Shown one piece after another: positions 12,761 to 23,353 of a stretch of DNA of 64,000 nt. A model generated the notes under the pieces. The model saw only the letters and a program-made list of their open reading frames with translations. It had not been told where the DNA came from and ran no database searches. Made by a program: the position numbers and the translations under genes. Every line of letters begins with the position of its first letter. Positions within the stretch are counted from its first letter, which is position 1. The DNA is from Xenorhabdus nematophila ATCC 19061 (lineage in GTDB: Bacteria; Pseudomonadota; Gammaproteobacteria; Enterobacterales; Enterobacteriaceae), in contig NC_014228.1 of assembly GCF_000252955.1 (NCBI RefSeq), forward strand, positions 682,001 to 746,000, given 5' to 3'.

Positions 12761-13797
12761 ATTTGTTATGCAGCATATCGGATACAGCGATGCTGGAAAT
12801 AACGAGCAACCTGTTCAGCTCTTTTCTGGAGCCTCATCATATGACTTCGAGTCTTTTTGACTCATTCTTGCGGACTTCTTGCCGGTGAAGAGGCTCGGAT
12901 AGCATTTTTCAAATCACCATTAAGGTACTCATCCGGGTTTAATTCGGCTGAATAGGCAGGCAAATAAAACACTTCAATTCGGTTTTTGTGTTTCTCCAGC
13001 CACTTTTTGACAAGCCGGGCATGCTGGACACGCAAATTATCCAGTATCACACAGACCTTACGATCGGCCTCTTTTATCAAGCGTTGAAAAAAATGCAGCC
13101 GCCTTCGGGCCGTCATCGTGTCGTGATACAGCATAAATCGCACACTGCCCCGCGTATTAATCGCCGATATCATATTGATAGAAAAGCGCGTTGCACAAAT
13201 ATCAACAACGGGCGTTTTTCCTCTGTGCGCAAAGCCCCCGGCTATGCTGGCAGGTATTTTTTATTCCCGTTTCATCTCCCCACCAAATTTCCGCCCCTTC
13301 TTCTGCGGATTGCTTTTTTATCGCCGGATAGGTCTCTTTATGCCACTTTTCGATGGCTTGAGGATTTTGTTCATAGGCTCTTTTGAGTGGTTTTTGTGGT
13401 GTAAATCCCCAACGCTTTAGATAGTCAGTGAGTGTTCTTTTCGCAATTGTTATGCGCCACATTTGCCAAATAAGCGCCTGAATCGCGTTGCGCGACCAAA
13501 GTGCATAAGGCAATCCCATTTGTGATGGCCATTTTTCGGGGAGGATTTGCTGGAGTTTAGCCTCCTGAGGGGCGTCAACAGACGAGCTTCCCTTTCCCGG
13601 CGCCCACGTTTTCCCTGAATCAGGGCACCGTCGCCCCCTTTTTGCCAGGTTCTGATCCAAATACAAATGGAGTTATAACTGATGCCAAGTGTTGTCGAGA
13701 GGATTTTGCGGGAAATTCCCTCTTGATGCATTTTTATCACGAGGAGGCGGTTATATTGTTATATCTCTGGTGAGAGCTGACGAGTCTCTTTTTTCAT
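12761..13797 (-). pseudogene. IS630-family transposase with several frameshifts and stops
   Basis: Homologous pieces lie in different minus-strand frames. They are MKKETRQLSPEI (then a TAA) near 13797-13760, the HTH part (ISRKILSTTLGISYN) at 13450-13740, the middle with WWGDETGIKN at 13202-13666, and the C-terminal LDNLRVQHARLVKKW to AYSAELNPDEYLNGDLK at 12862-13173. The tail SHMMRLQKRAEQVARYF then resumes in another frame down to 12761. The DDE residues (D-E-T-G, L-D-N, N-P-D-E) are visible, but no continuous protein can be made. Confidence 0.85.
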
Positions 13798-13799
13798 CT

Positions 13800-14224
13800 C
13801 GTTATCATATACAAGTTATTGGTATTTGACCACCTTGTTAATAATACAAAAAAGTAATACCAGATTTGACAGAATATTCACTAAATTAATATCAAAAATT
13901 ATTAATATGAAGGTTGGATGTTCGTAAATGAATCGATTTGAACGACATTTAATCGGGTTTATTTGTCGTTTATAGAAAATGGCAGGTGAATGAATAATAG
14001 CCATAAGATTGGCACAATAATGACCATATATTAAACTTTTGTTATATATCGGCTATTTTTTTCTGGTTTTTACATATTGATATTGGATATTTTTTATGAA
14101 GGCTCTTTGGTAAAGAACCTTCATATTGAGAGCTGGTTGGAATAGGCTCTAAGGGAAATTGAGCTGAATATAATATTGTTTAGCGCTTAGCAATGAATGT
14201 TTCAAACATAAACTTCACCTTACC
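13800..14224. other. AT-rich interval between IS630 remnant and hpaC
   Basis: No convincing gene. A 62-codon open frame at 13816-14004 (minus) has no recognisable features. About 40 bp after the IS630 remnant the sequence becomes AT-rich and unremarkable until the hpaC stop. Confidence 0.4.
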
Positions 14225-14743
14225 TTAAACAATTTCTGCCATACTTTTATCCATCACCTGATGAAAATCTCGTTTGAAATAGATTAATCCGTGACCATCT
14301 TCGCGTACGAGAAGTTGCTTTATCTCAACCAGATATACATAGTGAGTGCCGATTTCCTGTATTTGATCAATACGGCCTTCCAGATTGGCGAGTGTCTCTT
14401 TTAGCTGAGGTTGTCCCAGCATACCCGTTTGCCAGATATCCCAGTTAAAGCGTTCTTCCATACTGATACTGGTCATGCCTGCGAAATGACGCGCCATTAA
14501 CTCTTGTTCATGATTCAGAATATTGACACACAGATGACCATTTTCCTGAAGTGCAGAATTTATGGCACTATTGCGATTAATGCACACCATCAGAGTCGGA
14601 GGCGTATCTGTCACAGAACATACCGCTGTTGCGGTTATTCCCCGGCACCCTGCGGGACCATTTGTGGTGATGATATTCACCGCAGCGGAAAGGTTTGCCA
14701 TCGCATCTCTGAAACGCAGGCGATGTTCATTTTCTACAGACAT
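14225..14743 (-). CDS. hpaC: 4-hydroxyphenylacetate 3-monooxygenase reductase component
   Basis: A 172-residue flavin reductase that supplies FADH2 to HpaB using NADH. It matches the short-chain flavin reductase family (RFRDAMANLSAAVNIITTNG, GITATAVCSVTDTPPTLMVC, FAGMTSISMEERF) and has the usual HpaC length. It follows hpaB by 21 bp on the same strand and ends the hpa gene set. Confidence 0.95.
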   Translation of the reverse strand: MSVENEHRLRFRDAMANLSAAVNIITTNGPAGCRGITATAVCSVTDTPPTLMVCINRNSAINSALQENGHLCVNILNHEQELMARHFAGMTSISMEERFNWDIWQTGMLGQPQLKETLANLEGRIDQIQEIGTHYVYLVEIKQLLVREDGHGLIYFKRDFHQVMDKSMAEIV

Positions 14744-14764
14744 AATAGGCCTCCTGCTACTGAT

Positions 14765-16327
14765 TTATTTCAGCAGCGTATCTAACAGATTAATATCACA
14801 GTTATTGTGTAAGTGGGGTCTGGTCCAACCATTCAAATCATAATCAGAGAGACAGCGATCGACCAGTTCCGTCATTTTCTTCATATTGCCGGAGCCATAG
14901 GCATGACGCAGACATTGCAGGCGAATTTCATCCTGACTTCCGGCATAATTGATTTCATATAATTCATGGCGACCGCCGAATTCACTGCCGATGGCATCCC
15001 ACATTAATTTCAAGATTTTAATTCGCTCGATATGGTCAATGCCATTCGAGCCGCGAACATATTTCTCAAGATACTGACTGATCTCGGGATTATTCATATC
15101 ACGCACACTGGATGGCAAATAAATCAAACCACTGGTGACATTACTTTCAATGATATTTTTGATTTTTGTATAAGCCATCGGTGCCATCACACGATACGTT
15201 TGGATCGCCTGAGTGTCCGGCAGATAAACGCCATTTTCCCACGGTTTTGCTTCTGCCCACATGGCATTCGTCAGTGACCAGAACAAATTGCGCCATGCGA
15301 CGACTTCACCCAGATCAGCCTGAACCCCGCGAAAGTCCACCACACCTGTGCATTCAAGGCTTTTTTGTAACAGGGCTGTGATGAAATCCAGCTTCACAGC
15401 GAGACGAACACAGGCCTGCATGGGGAATAACCGGGTGAATCCACTTTGTACTGCCCAGTGACGGGCACGATCAAAATCGCGATAAATTAGCACGTTTTCC
15501 CACGGAATTAATACCTTATCCATGATCAGAATGGCATCATTTTCATCAAACCGGCTGGAAAGGGGGTAATCAAAAGGTGATCCGGTAGCCCCTGCCATCA
15601 ATTCATAAGAGGCGCGAGAAATTAATTTCACACCGTTAGCATCCATTGGTGCAACAAACATCAGAGCAAAATCAGGGTTATCACCAATAACCTGCGCGGA
15701 GCCAAAACCGATAAAATTATAGTGCGTCAGTGCTGAATTGGTTGCGACAACTTTGGCACCACTGACAATAATGCCGGCATCAGTTTCTTTTTCTATCTGA
15801 ATAAAGACATCTTTAACCTTATCCGCTGGCAGATGGCGATCAATAGGCGGGTTAACAATGGCATGGTTAAAGTAAATGCAGCTTTCCTGAATACGTTTAT
15901 ACCAGAGACGGGCATTATCAGCGAATTGCCCGTAATATTCAGGGTAAGCGCCTAATGAGCAGCAGAAAGCAGCTTTATAGTCGGGTGAACGTCCCATCCA
16001 GCCGTAATTCTGGCGTGACCATTCAGCAATGGCATCACGTTGTTGGCGGATATCATCAGTGCTGGTGGCGAAACGGAAAAATTTGTGTGTGTAACCACCA
16101 TTGCCGGTATCCGTATTCCAGCAGAGAGTATCGTGGGTTTCGGGAGAGTGCAGGGCATCATATAACTGACCAACAGAGGCAGCCGCATTACGAAAAGCGG
16201 GATGCGTTGTGACATCCTTAACACGTTCACCGTAAATATAAATTTCACGGCTATCCTGAAGGGAATTCAGATACTCTTTACTGGTAAACGGTCTTTTATG
16301 ATCGGCACGAAAATCTTCAAGTCTCAT
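14765..16327 (-). CDS. hpaB: 4-hydroxyphenylacetate 3-monooxygenase oxygenase component
   Basis: A 520-residue FADH2-dependent monooxygenase that hydroxylates 4-hydroxyphenylacetate to homoprotocatechuate. The start at 16327 (MRLEDFRADHKRPFT) is chosen over one 33 bp upstream because it reproduces the known 520-residue length. Characteristic blocks: REIYIYGERVKDVTTHPAFR, GRSPDYKAAF, HAIVNPPIDRHLP, ETDAGIIVSGAKVVATNSAL and GSEFGGRHELYEINY. It is separated from hpaA by about 1.4 kb that includes an unrelated broken gene, so hpaBC probably has its own promoter. Confidence 0.97.
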   Translation of the reverse strand: MRLEDFRADHKRPFTSKEYLNSLQDSREIYIYGERVKDVTTHPAFRNAAASVGQLYDALHSPETHDTLCWNTDTGNGGYTHKFFRFATSTDDIRQQRDAIAEWSRQNYGWMGRSPDYKAAFCCSLGAYPEYYGQFADNARLWYKRIQESCIYFNHAIVNPPIDRHLPADKVKDVFIQIEKETDAGIIVSGAKVVATNSALTHYNFIGFGSAQVIGDNPDFALMFVAPMDANGVKLISRASYELMAGATGSPFDYPLSSRFDENDAILIMDKVLIPWENVLIYRDFDRARHWAVQSGFTRLFPMQACVRLAVKLDFITALLQKSLECTGVVDFRGVQADLGEVVAWRNLFWSLTNAMWAEAKPWENGVYLPDTQAIQTYRVMAPMAYTKIKNIIESNVTSGLIYLPSSVRDMNNPEISQYLEKYVRGSNGIDHIERIKILKLMWDAIGSEFGGRHELYEINYAGSQDEIRLQCLRHAYGSGNMKKMTELVDRCLSDYDLNGWTRPHLHNNCDINLLDTLLK

Positions 16328-16599
16328 AGCTACCTCATCATTGACACAATCCCCCCGCATTAGCCTTGTTATTTATATGGGGATTAAATGTTAATTTAAT
16401 GTTTATTTTGTCTTGGTTGATTGAAGCATTAAGTGGAATTTATTGAAGAGATAATTAGAAGGTTTTCAGGTACTTTTCGGTGAGTGAGGATGATTTATCA
16501 CAGAAATGTGATCTCCTTTGTGTTGTGATGTTATGAATTTACATTGTTATTGAGGATTCAGGTCATTTTTTATTTTATTTTCATATTATAGTTATAACT

Positions 16600-17226
16600 C
16601 TATTGAAGTATAGACAGCCATTGTTTTTTATATTGAGATTTTTCTGGTGCTGTGTTGGATATGCCTAAATATTTTTCGATTGAATAAATTAAAACTTCCT
16701 GACGCTTCCTTTCAGGAAGAAGAATTGTAGAAGCTCCTAATAGCAAGCAAGTTATTAAAAAAGATGAAACTATGCCAGGGATCCAAGACAATAACCAATA
16801 TCCGAGTTTTTTTATCCAGGATTTTTTTGTATGTTGATACTCACTAATATTTTTAAGGAGTTTGTCTTTTTCCTTTTTTAAATCAGATTGGTATTTTTTT
16901 TCTAATTTTATCTTTTCTCTATTAAATTTTTCCTTTTCTGTTATTTCTATTTGTCTAATTTACTGATTCAAATAATGAGTGGCTCTATCTCTGTAATCAT
17001 CAGGGCTATTATTTTGAAGTGTTTGTTTATGAAAAATACTGACTTCTTTTTTTATTATACTTTCATTTTCTCCTTGATTTCTCAGATTGGTCGCTAAAAT
17101 ATGTTTTCTATATTTATATAAAGCATAAGCGATCAAACCAACAGCGTCTTTGTCATCCTTGACTAATGCTTCGAATACCCACTTTTTACTCAAATGTGCC
17201 TCCATACCAGCATTAATGCGCACCAA
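16600..17226 (-). pseudogene. Unrecognised coiled-coil/membrane protein gene with one in-frame stop
   Basis: Two open segments lie in the same minus-strand frame and are separated only by a TAA at 16960-16962. The first (MVRINAGMEAHLSKKWVF to RDRATHYLNQ) is soluble and helical. The second resumes IRQIEITEKEKFNREKIKLE as a Lys/Glu-rich coiled coil, then one membrane segment (IPGIVSSFLITCLLLG) and a short tail. Read through, it would be about 208 residues. It lies between hpaA and hpaB, where E. coli has nothing, and is AT-rich, suggesting an insertion. Function unknown; the stop may be a mutation or, less likely, recoding. Confidence 0.6.
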
Positions 17227-17724
17227 TTGAGAGGCATTAACACCAGAGATATTCTTCGTTTTTCAAGCGATAGCTTTATTAGGTTCACTCACTCAATCTG
17301 ATAGCATGGTTATTTAAGTTTTTGGAGGCTCATTCTTACTCCATTACGTTGAAGATCTAAATCCATTGTGTATAACATTACTAATCATTAACAATTGATA
17401 ATGCTTTTGACGAAATATTTTTGATATATCGTGCTCTGGATTTTGATATTTTTTGCTGATTTGAAAGACAATCACTATCAAAACTAACTGAACAAGTAAT
17501 TTTTACTACAACAGATTTGGAATTATTTTCGTTTCTTTTATTAGTGTACATATAAACTCACGCCTGAGTCGTTCAGAATTAACAGAATGGGAGTTTAATT
17601 GAAATATGGGCGTGATACCATCAAAATCTTACCAAGGTATTCTACCAATAAGATTAGTTTGGCTACATACTAAGTTAATTATCTTAAATAATAATTTAGT
17701 TCAAATTAAATTTGAAATAGCATT
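17227..17724. other. Intergenic region upstream of the broken coiled-coil gene
   Basis: About 500 bp between hpaA and the broken gene, AT-rich. A 65-codon plus-strand frame at 17606-17803 runs into hpaA antisense and is not credible. Nothing else is recognised. Confidence 0.4.
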
Positions 17725-18630
17725 TTATTTTTCAATCATATTCTTCTCTCGCCAGCCACTCGGCGAACACCCCACCAACCGATTAAAAAACCGGGCAAAA
17801 TAAGCCGGATCTTTAAAGCCGAGCTGATAAGCAATTTCAAACACCGGGCTATCGCTAAACAGCAGTAAGCGTTTTGCTTCCCGCAATTGCCGATCAAAGA
17901 TCAACCTCTTGGGTGGTCGGTTGGCAAACCGCCGGCACATATCTTTCAGGCGTGATTCTGTAATTCTTAATTTTTTCGCATAATCCGGTACAGCAAGGTG
18001 CTGGTGAAAGTGTTGATCAACCAATTGGTTAAAACGCTGGAATAGCTTCAATTCCCCTCTGACGCCGCCAGAGTGGTGGTCTTCAAGAGGAATGCTGCGC
18101 AATAAAAAAGTAAACAGGGATTGAGCCAGAAAAGCCAGTGATTGTTCACGACCGGCAAACTGATTAACAGACTCACGTTCAATCAGTGCCCAATAGTGAT
18201 TGAATGCCTCCAGTTCATCGGGTTTATCCGCAACAGAAAGACAGATGGCAGGAATATCAACCAATTCTCGATGAGTCGGATAAAGTGAGCTGAGTAGTGG
18301 TGTAATTAATTCCTGACGAACCGTCAGTACATGTCCGTCAGTATCTTCCTGAGTAAAAAAAGCATGGGGAACAGAAGGGGGAGTGAGAATAAACAGCGGA
18401 GCCTGTACAGAATAACGTTGTTCTTCCAGTTGCAATTCTATCTGCCCTGTTACTAAATAATGCAGTTGGAAAAAACCATCATGACGATGTGCCTGCATAT
18501 CACGCCCAAAAAACGCGGCCAGACGACCAAAAGTTTGATAGTGAATATCATCTGATCCCTGCGTTTCATCATAATCCTTGCTGATATCAATATTAGTAAT
18601 GATGGGTTTGGCCAAATTAGATGCAGACAT
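17725..18630 (-). CDS. hpaA: HpaA, AraC-family activator of hpaBC
   Basis: A 301-residue AraC/XylS-type regulator. The N-terminal cupin-like effector domain (QAHRHDGFFQLHYLVTGQIEL) binds hydroxyphenylacetates, and the C-terminal double HTH shows RFANRPPKRLIFDRQLREAK and FEIAYQLGFKDPAYFARFFNR. In E. coli HpaA activates hpaBC in response to 4-hydroxyphenylacetate. Gene order hpaX-hpaA-hpaBC is kept, but here the link to hpaB is interrupted by about 1.4 kb. Confidence 0.93.
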   Translation of the reverse strand: MSASNLAKPIITNIDISKDYDETQGSDDIHYQTFGRLAAFFGRDMQAHRHDGFFQLHYLVTGQIELQLEEQRYSVQAPLFILTPPSVPHAFFTQEDTDGHVLTVRQELITPLLSSLYPTHRELVDIPAICLSVADKPDELEAFNHYWALIERESVNQFAGREQSLAFLAQSLFTFLLRSIPLEDHHSGGVRGELKLFQRFNQLVDQHFHQHLAVPDYAKKLRITESRLKDMCRRFANRPPKRLIFDRQLREAKRLLLFSDSPVFEIAYQLGFKDPAYFARFFNRLVGCSPSGWREKNMIEK

Positions 18631-18681
18631 TGCTTTTTCTCTCCCCTATTTTGCGGCTCATTAAAATATTTTATGCGTTAT

Positions 18682-20046
18682 TTATGTGGTGATGCGTGAG
18701 CTTGAAGGTTTCATTGGGATCATGAAAACAATAAGGGCACCGAGAAGCAGTAATCCTGCGACAAAATACAGCCCTGCGTTGAAACTGCCGGTTTGATCTT
18801 TCAGCCAGCCAATCAGTAGCGGGCTGACCGCCGATCCCACATTACCGGTCGCGTTGATCACTGCGATCCCAATAGCTCTGGCACGTAAGCTGATGGCGTG
18901 ATCCGGCGTTGTCCAGAACACGGCCATAGCGGTGAACGATCCGGTTGAGGCCATGCTAATCCCCAATAATTGCACCATGCTGTTCTCCGTCAATGACGTT
19001 AAAATCCAGCCGGCCGCAGCGAACAGAAAGGGCAGGACGGTGTGCATTTTGCGTTCTTGCAGGCGGTCTGAACGGCGGCTCCAGTAAATCATACCCAAAA
19101 TTGTGCAAAATTGCGGAATGGCGGTCAGAATACCGATAACGATGTGGCTGCTGTTCTGATTGAAACTCTGCATGATTTGTGGCGTCCAGATATTAATGGC
19201 GCTCAGGGTATTGGTCAGGCAGAAATAAGCGAAGGTATACATCAGGACAATCGGGGTAAAAATTTCACGCCATAAACTGACTTTTTGCCAAGAGAATTCA
19301 TGGGTCTGTGCCGGAGAAAGTTTGTCGTTTTCTATCATCTCTTGCAGACACTGTTTATCTTCACGAGTCAGCCATTTGGCTTTATCCGGAGAATCATCCA
19401 GATAAAACCAGACCACGAAACCGAGCAGAACAGAGGGGAAACCTTCCAGCAAGAATAACCACTGCCAGCCACGCAGGTTCCAGATGCCGTCCATTTCCAG
19501 AATATAGCCGGAAATCAGCGAGCCAAATGCCATCGTGACAGGCATGGCGATCATAAACAGTGCATTGGCGCGGGCGCGGAAATAGGCGGGAAACCAATAA
19601 GTCAGATAGACCAAAATACCCGGCAAAAAACCCGCTTCCGCGACACCGACCAGCATACGCAGAATGTACAGGCTGGTCGGGCCGGTGGCAAACATCGTTG
19701 TAGTAGAGGCAATTCCCCATAACACCATAATAGTGGCAATCCAGCGGCGAGCGCCCACAATACTGAGCATCACATTACTGGGAATGCCGAAAATGACATA
19801 AGTGGCGTAAAAAAACGTGGCAGCCAGCCCGAACATGGTGGAAGTTAATCCCAAATCTTTTCCCATCGTCAAACCCGCAAAGCCGATATTGATGCGATCC
19901 AGAAAAGAAAATACAAACAGAACAAAGAGAAAAAGGATTAAACGCCGGAATAATTTATTGATGACGTTTTGTTGTTGAGCAGTGAGCTTGTTATGTTGAC
20001 CGGAAGGATGATCCGCTTGGGGTGTGGCACGAGGGGAAGTGCTCAT
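18682..20046 (-). CDS. hpaX: 4-hydroxyphenylacetate permease (MFS)
   Basis: A 454-residue transporter of the anion:cation symporter group of the major facilitator superfamily. The start at 20046 (MSTSPRATPQADHPS) gives the usual length; an ORF extension of 26 residues upstream is rejected. Features: FSFLDRINIGFAGLTMGKDLGL after TM1, the MFS signature GVAEAGFLPGILVYLTYWFP and 12 predicted membrane segments. It imports 4-hydroxyphenylacetate and lies between hpaI and hpaA. Confidence 0.94.
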   Translation of the reverse strand: MSTSPRATPQADHPSGQHNKLTAQQQNVINKLFRRLILFLFVLFVFSFLDRINIGFAGLTMGKDLGLTSTMFGLAATFFYATYVIFGIPSNVMLSIVGARRWIATIMVLWGIASTTTMFATGPTSLYILRMLVGVAEAGFLPGILVYLTYWFPAYFRARANALFMIAMPVTMAFGSLISGYILEMDGIWNLRGWQWLFLLEGFPSVLLGFVVWFYLDDSPDKAKWLTREDKQCLQEMIENDKLSPAQTHEFSWQKVSLWREIFTPIVLMYTFAYFCLTNTLSAINIWTPQIMQSFNQNSSHIVIGILTAIPQFCTILGMIYWSRRSDRLQERKMHTVLPFLFAAAGWILTSLTENSMVQLLGISMASTGSFTAMAVFWTTPDHAISLRARAIGIAVINATGNVGSAVSPLLIGWLKDQTGSFNAGLYFVAGLLLLGALIVFMIPMKPSSSRITT

Positions 20047-20167
20047 TGTCGTTTCCTTTCTTATTGTTCTTAGAGAATTATTATCAGGAACTTTAACTGC
20101 AATGGCAGATGTTGTTATCAACATCTGCCTGTAGGGCTATGGGCGTGCTATTGTTAGTGTTGGGTTT

Positions 20168-20974
20168 TTAATAAACGCTCGATGATGATATAGTTTGTTT
20201 ATCCTGAATGTTGTTAAACTGTGCCGCCAGAGCGTTAGCCGCACCTGTCAGTAAAGTTGTATCAACGCCTACGGCGACGAAAAGAGCACCGAGATCAAGA
20301 TAATGTTTAGCTGCATCGACATGAGTCATCAAAATACCAGCCGGCTTACCTGAGGCTGTGATTTGCATAATGGCTTGTTCAATCGCGGCTTTGACTTCAG
20401 GATGTTGCGGATTGTTAATATGTCCCATATCTGCGCTAAGATCCGCAGGGCCGATGAAGATACCGTCAACCCCTTCGACTGCTGCAATTTCAGGTATATT
20501 GCTCAACGCCTCACACGTTTCTACCTGCACCAACACGCACATTTCATCATTTGCACGGGAAAGATAATCAGGAATACGGTTCCAGCGTGAAGCACGCGCC
20601 AGTGCACTGCCAACCCCCCGAATACCCGCAGGTGGATAACGGGTAGCCTGAACGGCCTGATGTGCTTGCTCCGCATTCTGGATCATCGGGATCAGCAATG
20701 TCTGGGCACCAATATCCAGTAATTGCTTGATGATCACCGGATCATTCCACGGCGCGCGAACAACCGGCTGGCTTGGATAGGGGGCGATCCCCTGTAATTG
20801 AGAAAGAATGGTAGAAATAGTGTTGGGGGCATGTTCGCCATCAATCAACAGCCAATCAAACCCTGTTCCTGCCAGAATTTCCGCACTATATCCGCTACAC
20901 AGCCCAAGCCATAATCCGATTTGGGTTTCCCCTGCTTTCAGGGCTTGTTTAAACCTATTTGTTAGCTGATCCAT
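20168..20974 (-). CDS. hpaI: 4-hydroxy-2-oxoheptanedioate aldolase
   Basis: A 268-residue class II, metal-dependent aldolase that cleaves the pathway's last C7 acid to pyruvate and succinate semialdehyde. Visible family motifs: [12 protein letters not shown] with the catalytic His, [33 protein letters not shown] with the metal-binding Glu, and [14 protein letters not shown] with the metal-binding Asp. It follows hpaH by 34 bp on the same strand. The product semialdehyde is handled by the dehydrogenase encoded at 21819-23291. Confidence 0.96.
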   Translation of the reverse strand: MDQLTNRFKQALKAGETQIGLWLGLCSGYSAEILAGTGFDWLLIDGEHAPNTISTILSQLQGIAPYPSQPVVRAPWNDPVIIKQLLDIGAQTLLIPMIQNAEQAHQAVQATRYPPAGIRGVGSALARASRWNRIPDYLSRANDEMCVLVQVETCEALSNIPEIAAVEGVDGIFIGPADLSADMGHINNPQHPEVKAAIEQAIMQITASGKPAGILMTHVDAAKHYLDLGALFVAVGVDTTLLTGAANALAAQFNNIQDKQTISSSSVY

Positions 20975-21008
20975 GATTTCACCTCAGGCGATTTTAAGAC
21001 AGGAGAGA

Positions 21009-21812
21009 TTAAACAAAGCGACAGCTAATTGAGCCAAGGACGCCATAATCCACATGAAAAGTATCCCCTTTACGGGCCGCAACAGGCCGGGTAAAGGAGC
21101 CAGAAAGAATGATCTGGCCCGCTTCAAGTTGTACACCATGTGGAGCCAGTTTATTGGCAAGCCATGCTACGCCATTGGCAGGATGATTGAGTACCGCCGC
21201 TGCCACACCGGATTCTTCAATCACACCGTTGCGATAGAGCAGGGCATTGACCCAGCGCAGATCCAGCTCATCCGGCCTGATTGGGCGACCTCCCATAATG
21301 ACACCGCCATTAGCGGCATTGTCAGAAATCGTATCGAACACCTTACGCGGCCGCTGTGTGTCTGGATCGATTTGATGGCAACGGGCATCGATCAGCTCTA
21401 ACGCCGGAATAACGTAATCTGTCGCATTATAAACATCAAATAGCGTACAGTTTGGGCCACTCAGTGGTTTTGCCAGCACAAATGCCAGTTCGACCTCAAT
21501 ACGTGGCACAATAAAACGTTCGCAGGGAATGTCACCGCCGTCCTGAAAAAACATATCATCCAGCAAAGCACCGTAATCCGGTTCATCAATCTGTGAACTG
21601 GCTTGCATAGCCTTAGAGGTCAGGCCAATTTTGTGCCCTTTGAGATCCCTGCCTTCCGTGATTTTCAAATCTACCCATTCGCGTTGAATGGCGTACGCAT
21701 CCTCAATAGTCATTTCTGGATAGTCCAGTGAGATCTGACGGATTTGCTCACGGCTTTTTTCTGCCTGATGTAAACGGCGTGCAATCAGTGATACGACTTC
21801 TTGCTGTAACAT
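21009..21812 (-). CDS. hpaH: 2-oxo-hept-3-ene-1,7-dioate hydratase
   Basis: A 267-residue hydratase of the MhpD/HpaH family that adds water to 2-oxohept-3-enedioate. Motifs: [45 protein letters not shown] (metal-binding Glu residues) and the C-terminal [15 protein letters not shown]. It sits 6 bp after the semialdehyde dehydrogenase gene, so the two are tightly coupled. Confidence 0.95.
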   Translation of the reverse strand: MLQQEVVSLIARRLHQAEKSREQIRQISLDYPEMTIEDAYAIQREWVDLKITEGRDLKGHKIGLTSKAMQASSQIDEPDYGALLDDMFFQDGGDIPCERFIVPRIEVELAFVLAKPLSGPNCTLFDVYNATDYVIPALELIDARCHQIDPDTQRPRKVFDTISDNAANGGVIMGGRPIRPDELDLRWVNALLYRNGVIEESGVAAAVLNHPANGVAWLANKLAPHGVQLEAGQIILSGSFTRPVAARKGDTFHVDYGVLGSISCRFV

Positions 21813-21818
21813 AGTGTA

Positions 21819-23291
21819 TTAAGCTCCTTTGGTTTCTAATCCTCCAAAACAGAGGTATTTCACTTCCAGATAATCTTCGATACCGTAGCGTGAACCTTCA
21901 CGACCCAATCCCGATTGCTTGATGCCGCCAAAAGGGACCATTTCGTTAGAAATCAGACCTTCATTGATGCCAACCATGCCGCTTTCCAGTGCTTCCGCCA
22001 CGCGGTAAATCCGGCCAATGTCACGCGAGTAAAAATAAGCTGCCAGCCCGAATTCCGTATTGTTGGCTATACGAATGGCTTCGTCTTCATGACGGAATTT
22101 GAACAGGGGCGCCAGTGGGCCGAAGGTTTCTTCTCGGGCAATCTGCATTGACTCGGTGACGTCAGCCAGAACGGTTGGCTCAAAGAACAGACCACCCAGT
22201 GCATGGGATTTGCCACCTGCCAGAATGCGTGCACCATTGGAAACGGCATCACTGATATGTGCCTGTACTTTTTCTACTGCGGCTTGATTAATCAAAGGAC
22301 CTTGTTGTGATGTTCTGTCTGTGGCCGGGCCGACATGAAGTTGTTTTACTGCGTGTGACAAACGTTCCGCAAAAGCATCGTAAATGCCTTCCTGTACCAG
22401 AATGCGGTTGGCACAGACACAAGTCTGCCCGCTATTACGGAATTTCGCGGCTAATGCACCCTCTACGGCGGCATCAAGATCAGCATCGTCAAACACAATA
22501 AAAGGTGCGTTGCCACCCAGTTCGAGGGAAAGTTTTTTTACGGTATCGGCACTTTGTGCCATCAATAATTTGCCGACGCGCGTGGAACCGGTAAAGGAAA
22601 GTTTGCGCACAATCGGGCTTGACGTCATGACTTCGCCAATTGCTTTGGCATTTTTTCCTGTGACGATATTCAAGACACCTGCCGGAATACCTGCCTGTTC
22701 CGCTAAAACAGCCAGTGCTAGTGCAGATAGTGGTGTTTCCGCTGCGGGTTTCAGGACGACTGTACAGCCGGCAGCCAGTGCCGGGCCGACTTTACGGGTG
22801 ATCATGGCATTGGGAAAATTCCACGGTGTAATCGCAGCAACAACACCAATCGCTTGTTTGATGGTAGCCAGACGACGCCCCGGCATGGGCGAAGGGATCG
22901 TTTCACCATAAACACGCTTGCCTTCTTCCGCAAACCATTCGATAAAACTGGCACCGTAGGCAATTTCACCCATTGCTTCAGCATGGGATTTGCCTTGTTC
23001 CAGACTCAATATTTCAGCTAAGGCGGTTTGGTTTTCCATGATGAGCTGGAACCATTGCTTGAGTTTCTGGCTGCGTTGTTTTGCCGTCAATCCACGCCAT
23101 GCCGGAAGGGCATTCTTGGCGGCTTCAATGGCAGATTGTGTCTCTGCGACACCTGTATCACTGACATGGGCAATCACTTCACCATTGGCAGGATTGGTCA
23201 CTTCAAAGGTGGCTTTATTATCCGCATCAATCCATTGACCGTTGATATAAGCCTGTTGGCGCAGCAATGATGTATCCAGATGACTTGTCAT
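21819..23291 (-). CDS. NAD(P)-dependent succinate-semialdehyde dehydrogenase inside the hpa operon
   Basis: A 490-residue GabD-like aldehyde dehydrogenase. I take the ATG at 23291 (MTSHLDTSLLRQQAYING) as start. Motifs: ITPWNFPNAMITRKVGPALAAG, the catalytic Glu in LSLELGGNAPFIVFDDAD, the catalytic Cys in NSGQTCVCANRILVQ, and the end GIKQSGLGREGSRYGIEDYLEVKYLC. Placed between hpaF and hpaH, it should oxidise the succinate semialdehyde released by HpaI to succinate. The E. coli hpa cluster lacks this gene at this position and relies on dehydrogenases encoded elsewhere. gabD-type is the nearest name, but I leave the symbol blank. Confidence 0.92.
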   Translation of the reverse strand: MTSHLDTSLLRQQAYINGQWIDADNKATFEVTNPANGEVIAHVSDTGVAETQSAIEAAKNALPAWRGLTAKQRSQKLKQWFQLIMENQTALAEILSLEQGKSHAEAMGEIAYGASFIEWFAEEGKRVYGETIPSPMPGRRLATIKQAIGVVAAITPWNFPNAMITRKVGPALAAGCTVVLKPAAETPLSALALAVLAEQAGIPAGVLNIVTGKNAKAIGEVMTSSPIVRKLSFTGSTRVGKLLMAQSADTVKKLSLELGGNAPFIVFDDADLDAAVEGALAAKFRNSGQTCVCANRILVQEGIYDAFAERLSHAVKQLHVGPATDRTSQQGPLINQAAVEKVQAHISDAVSNGARILAGGKSHALGGLFFEPTVLADVTESMQIAREETFGPLAPLFKFRHEDEAIRIANNTEFGLAAYFYSRDIGRIYRVAEALESGMVGINEGLISNEMVPFGGIKQSGLGREGSRYGIEDYLEVKYLCFGGLETKGA

Positions 23292-23353
23292 GATTTCCTC
23301 TTTATTTAACAAAAGGTGAACTTATGTGTGCTTAATTATGCCATTTATCGTTG

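Noticed and set aside
13816..14004. 62-codon minus-strand frame near hpaC
   Set aside because: AT-rich composition and no start signal or motif; treated as non-coding.
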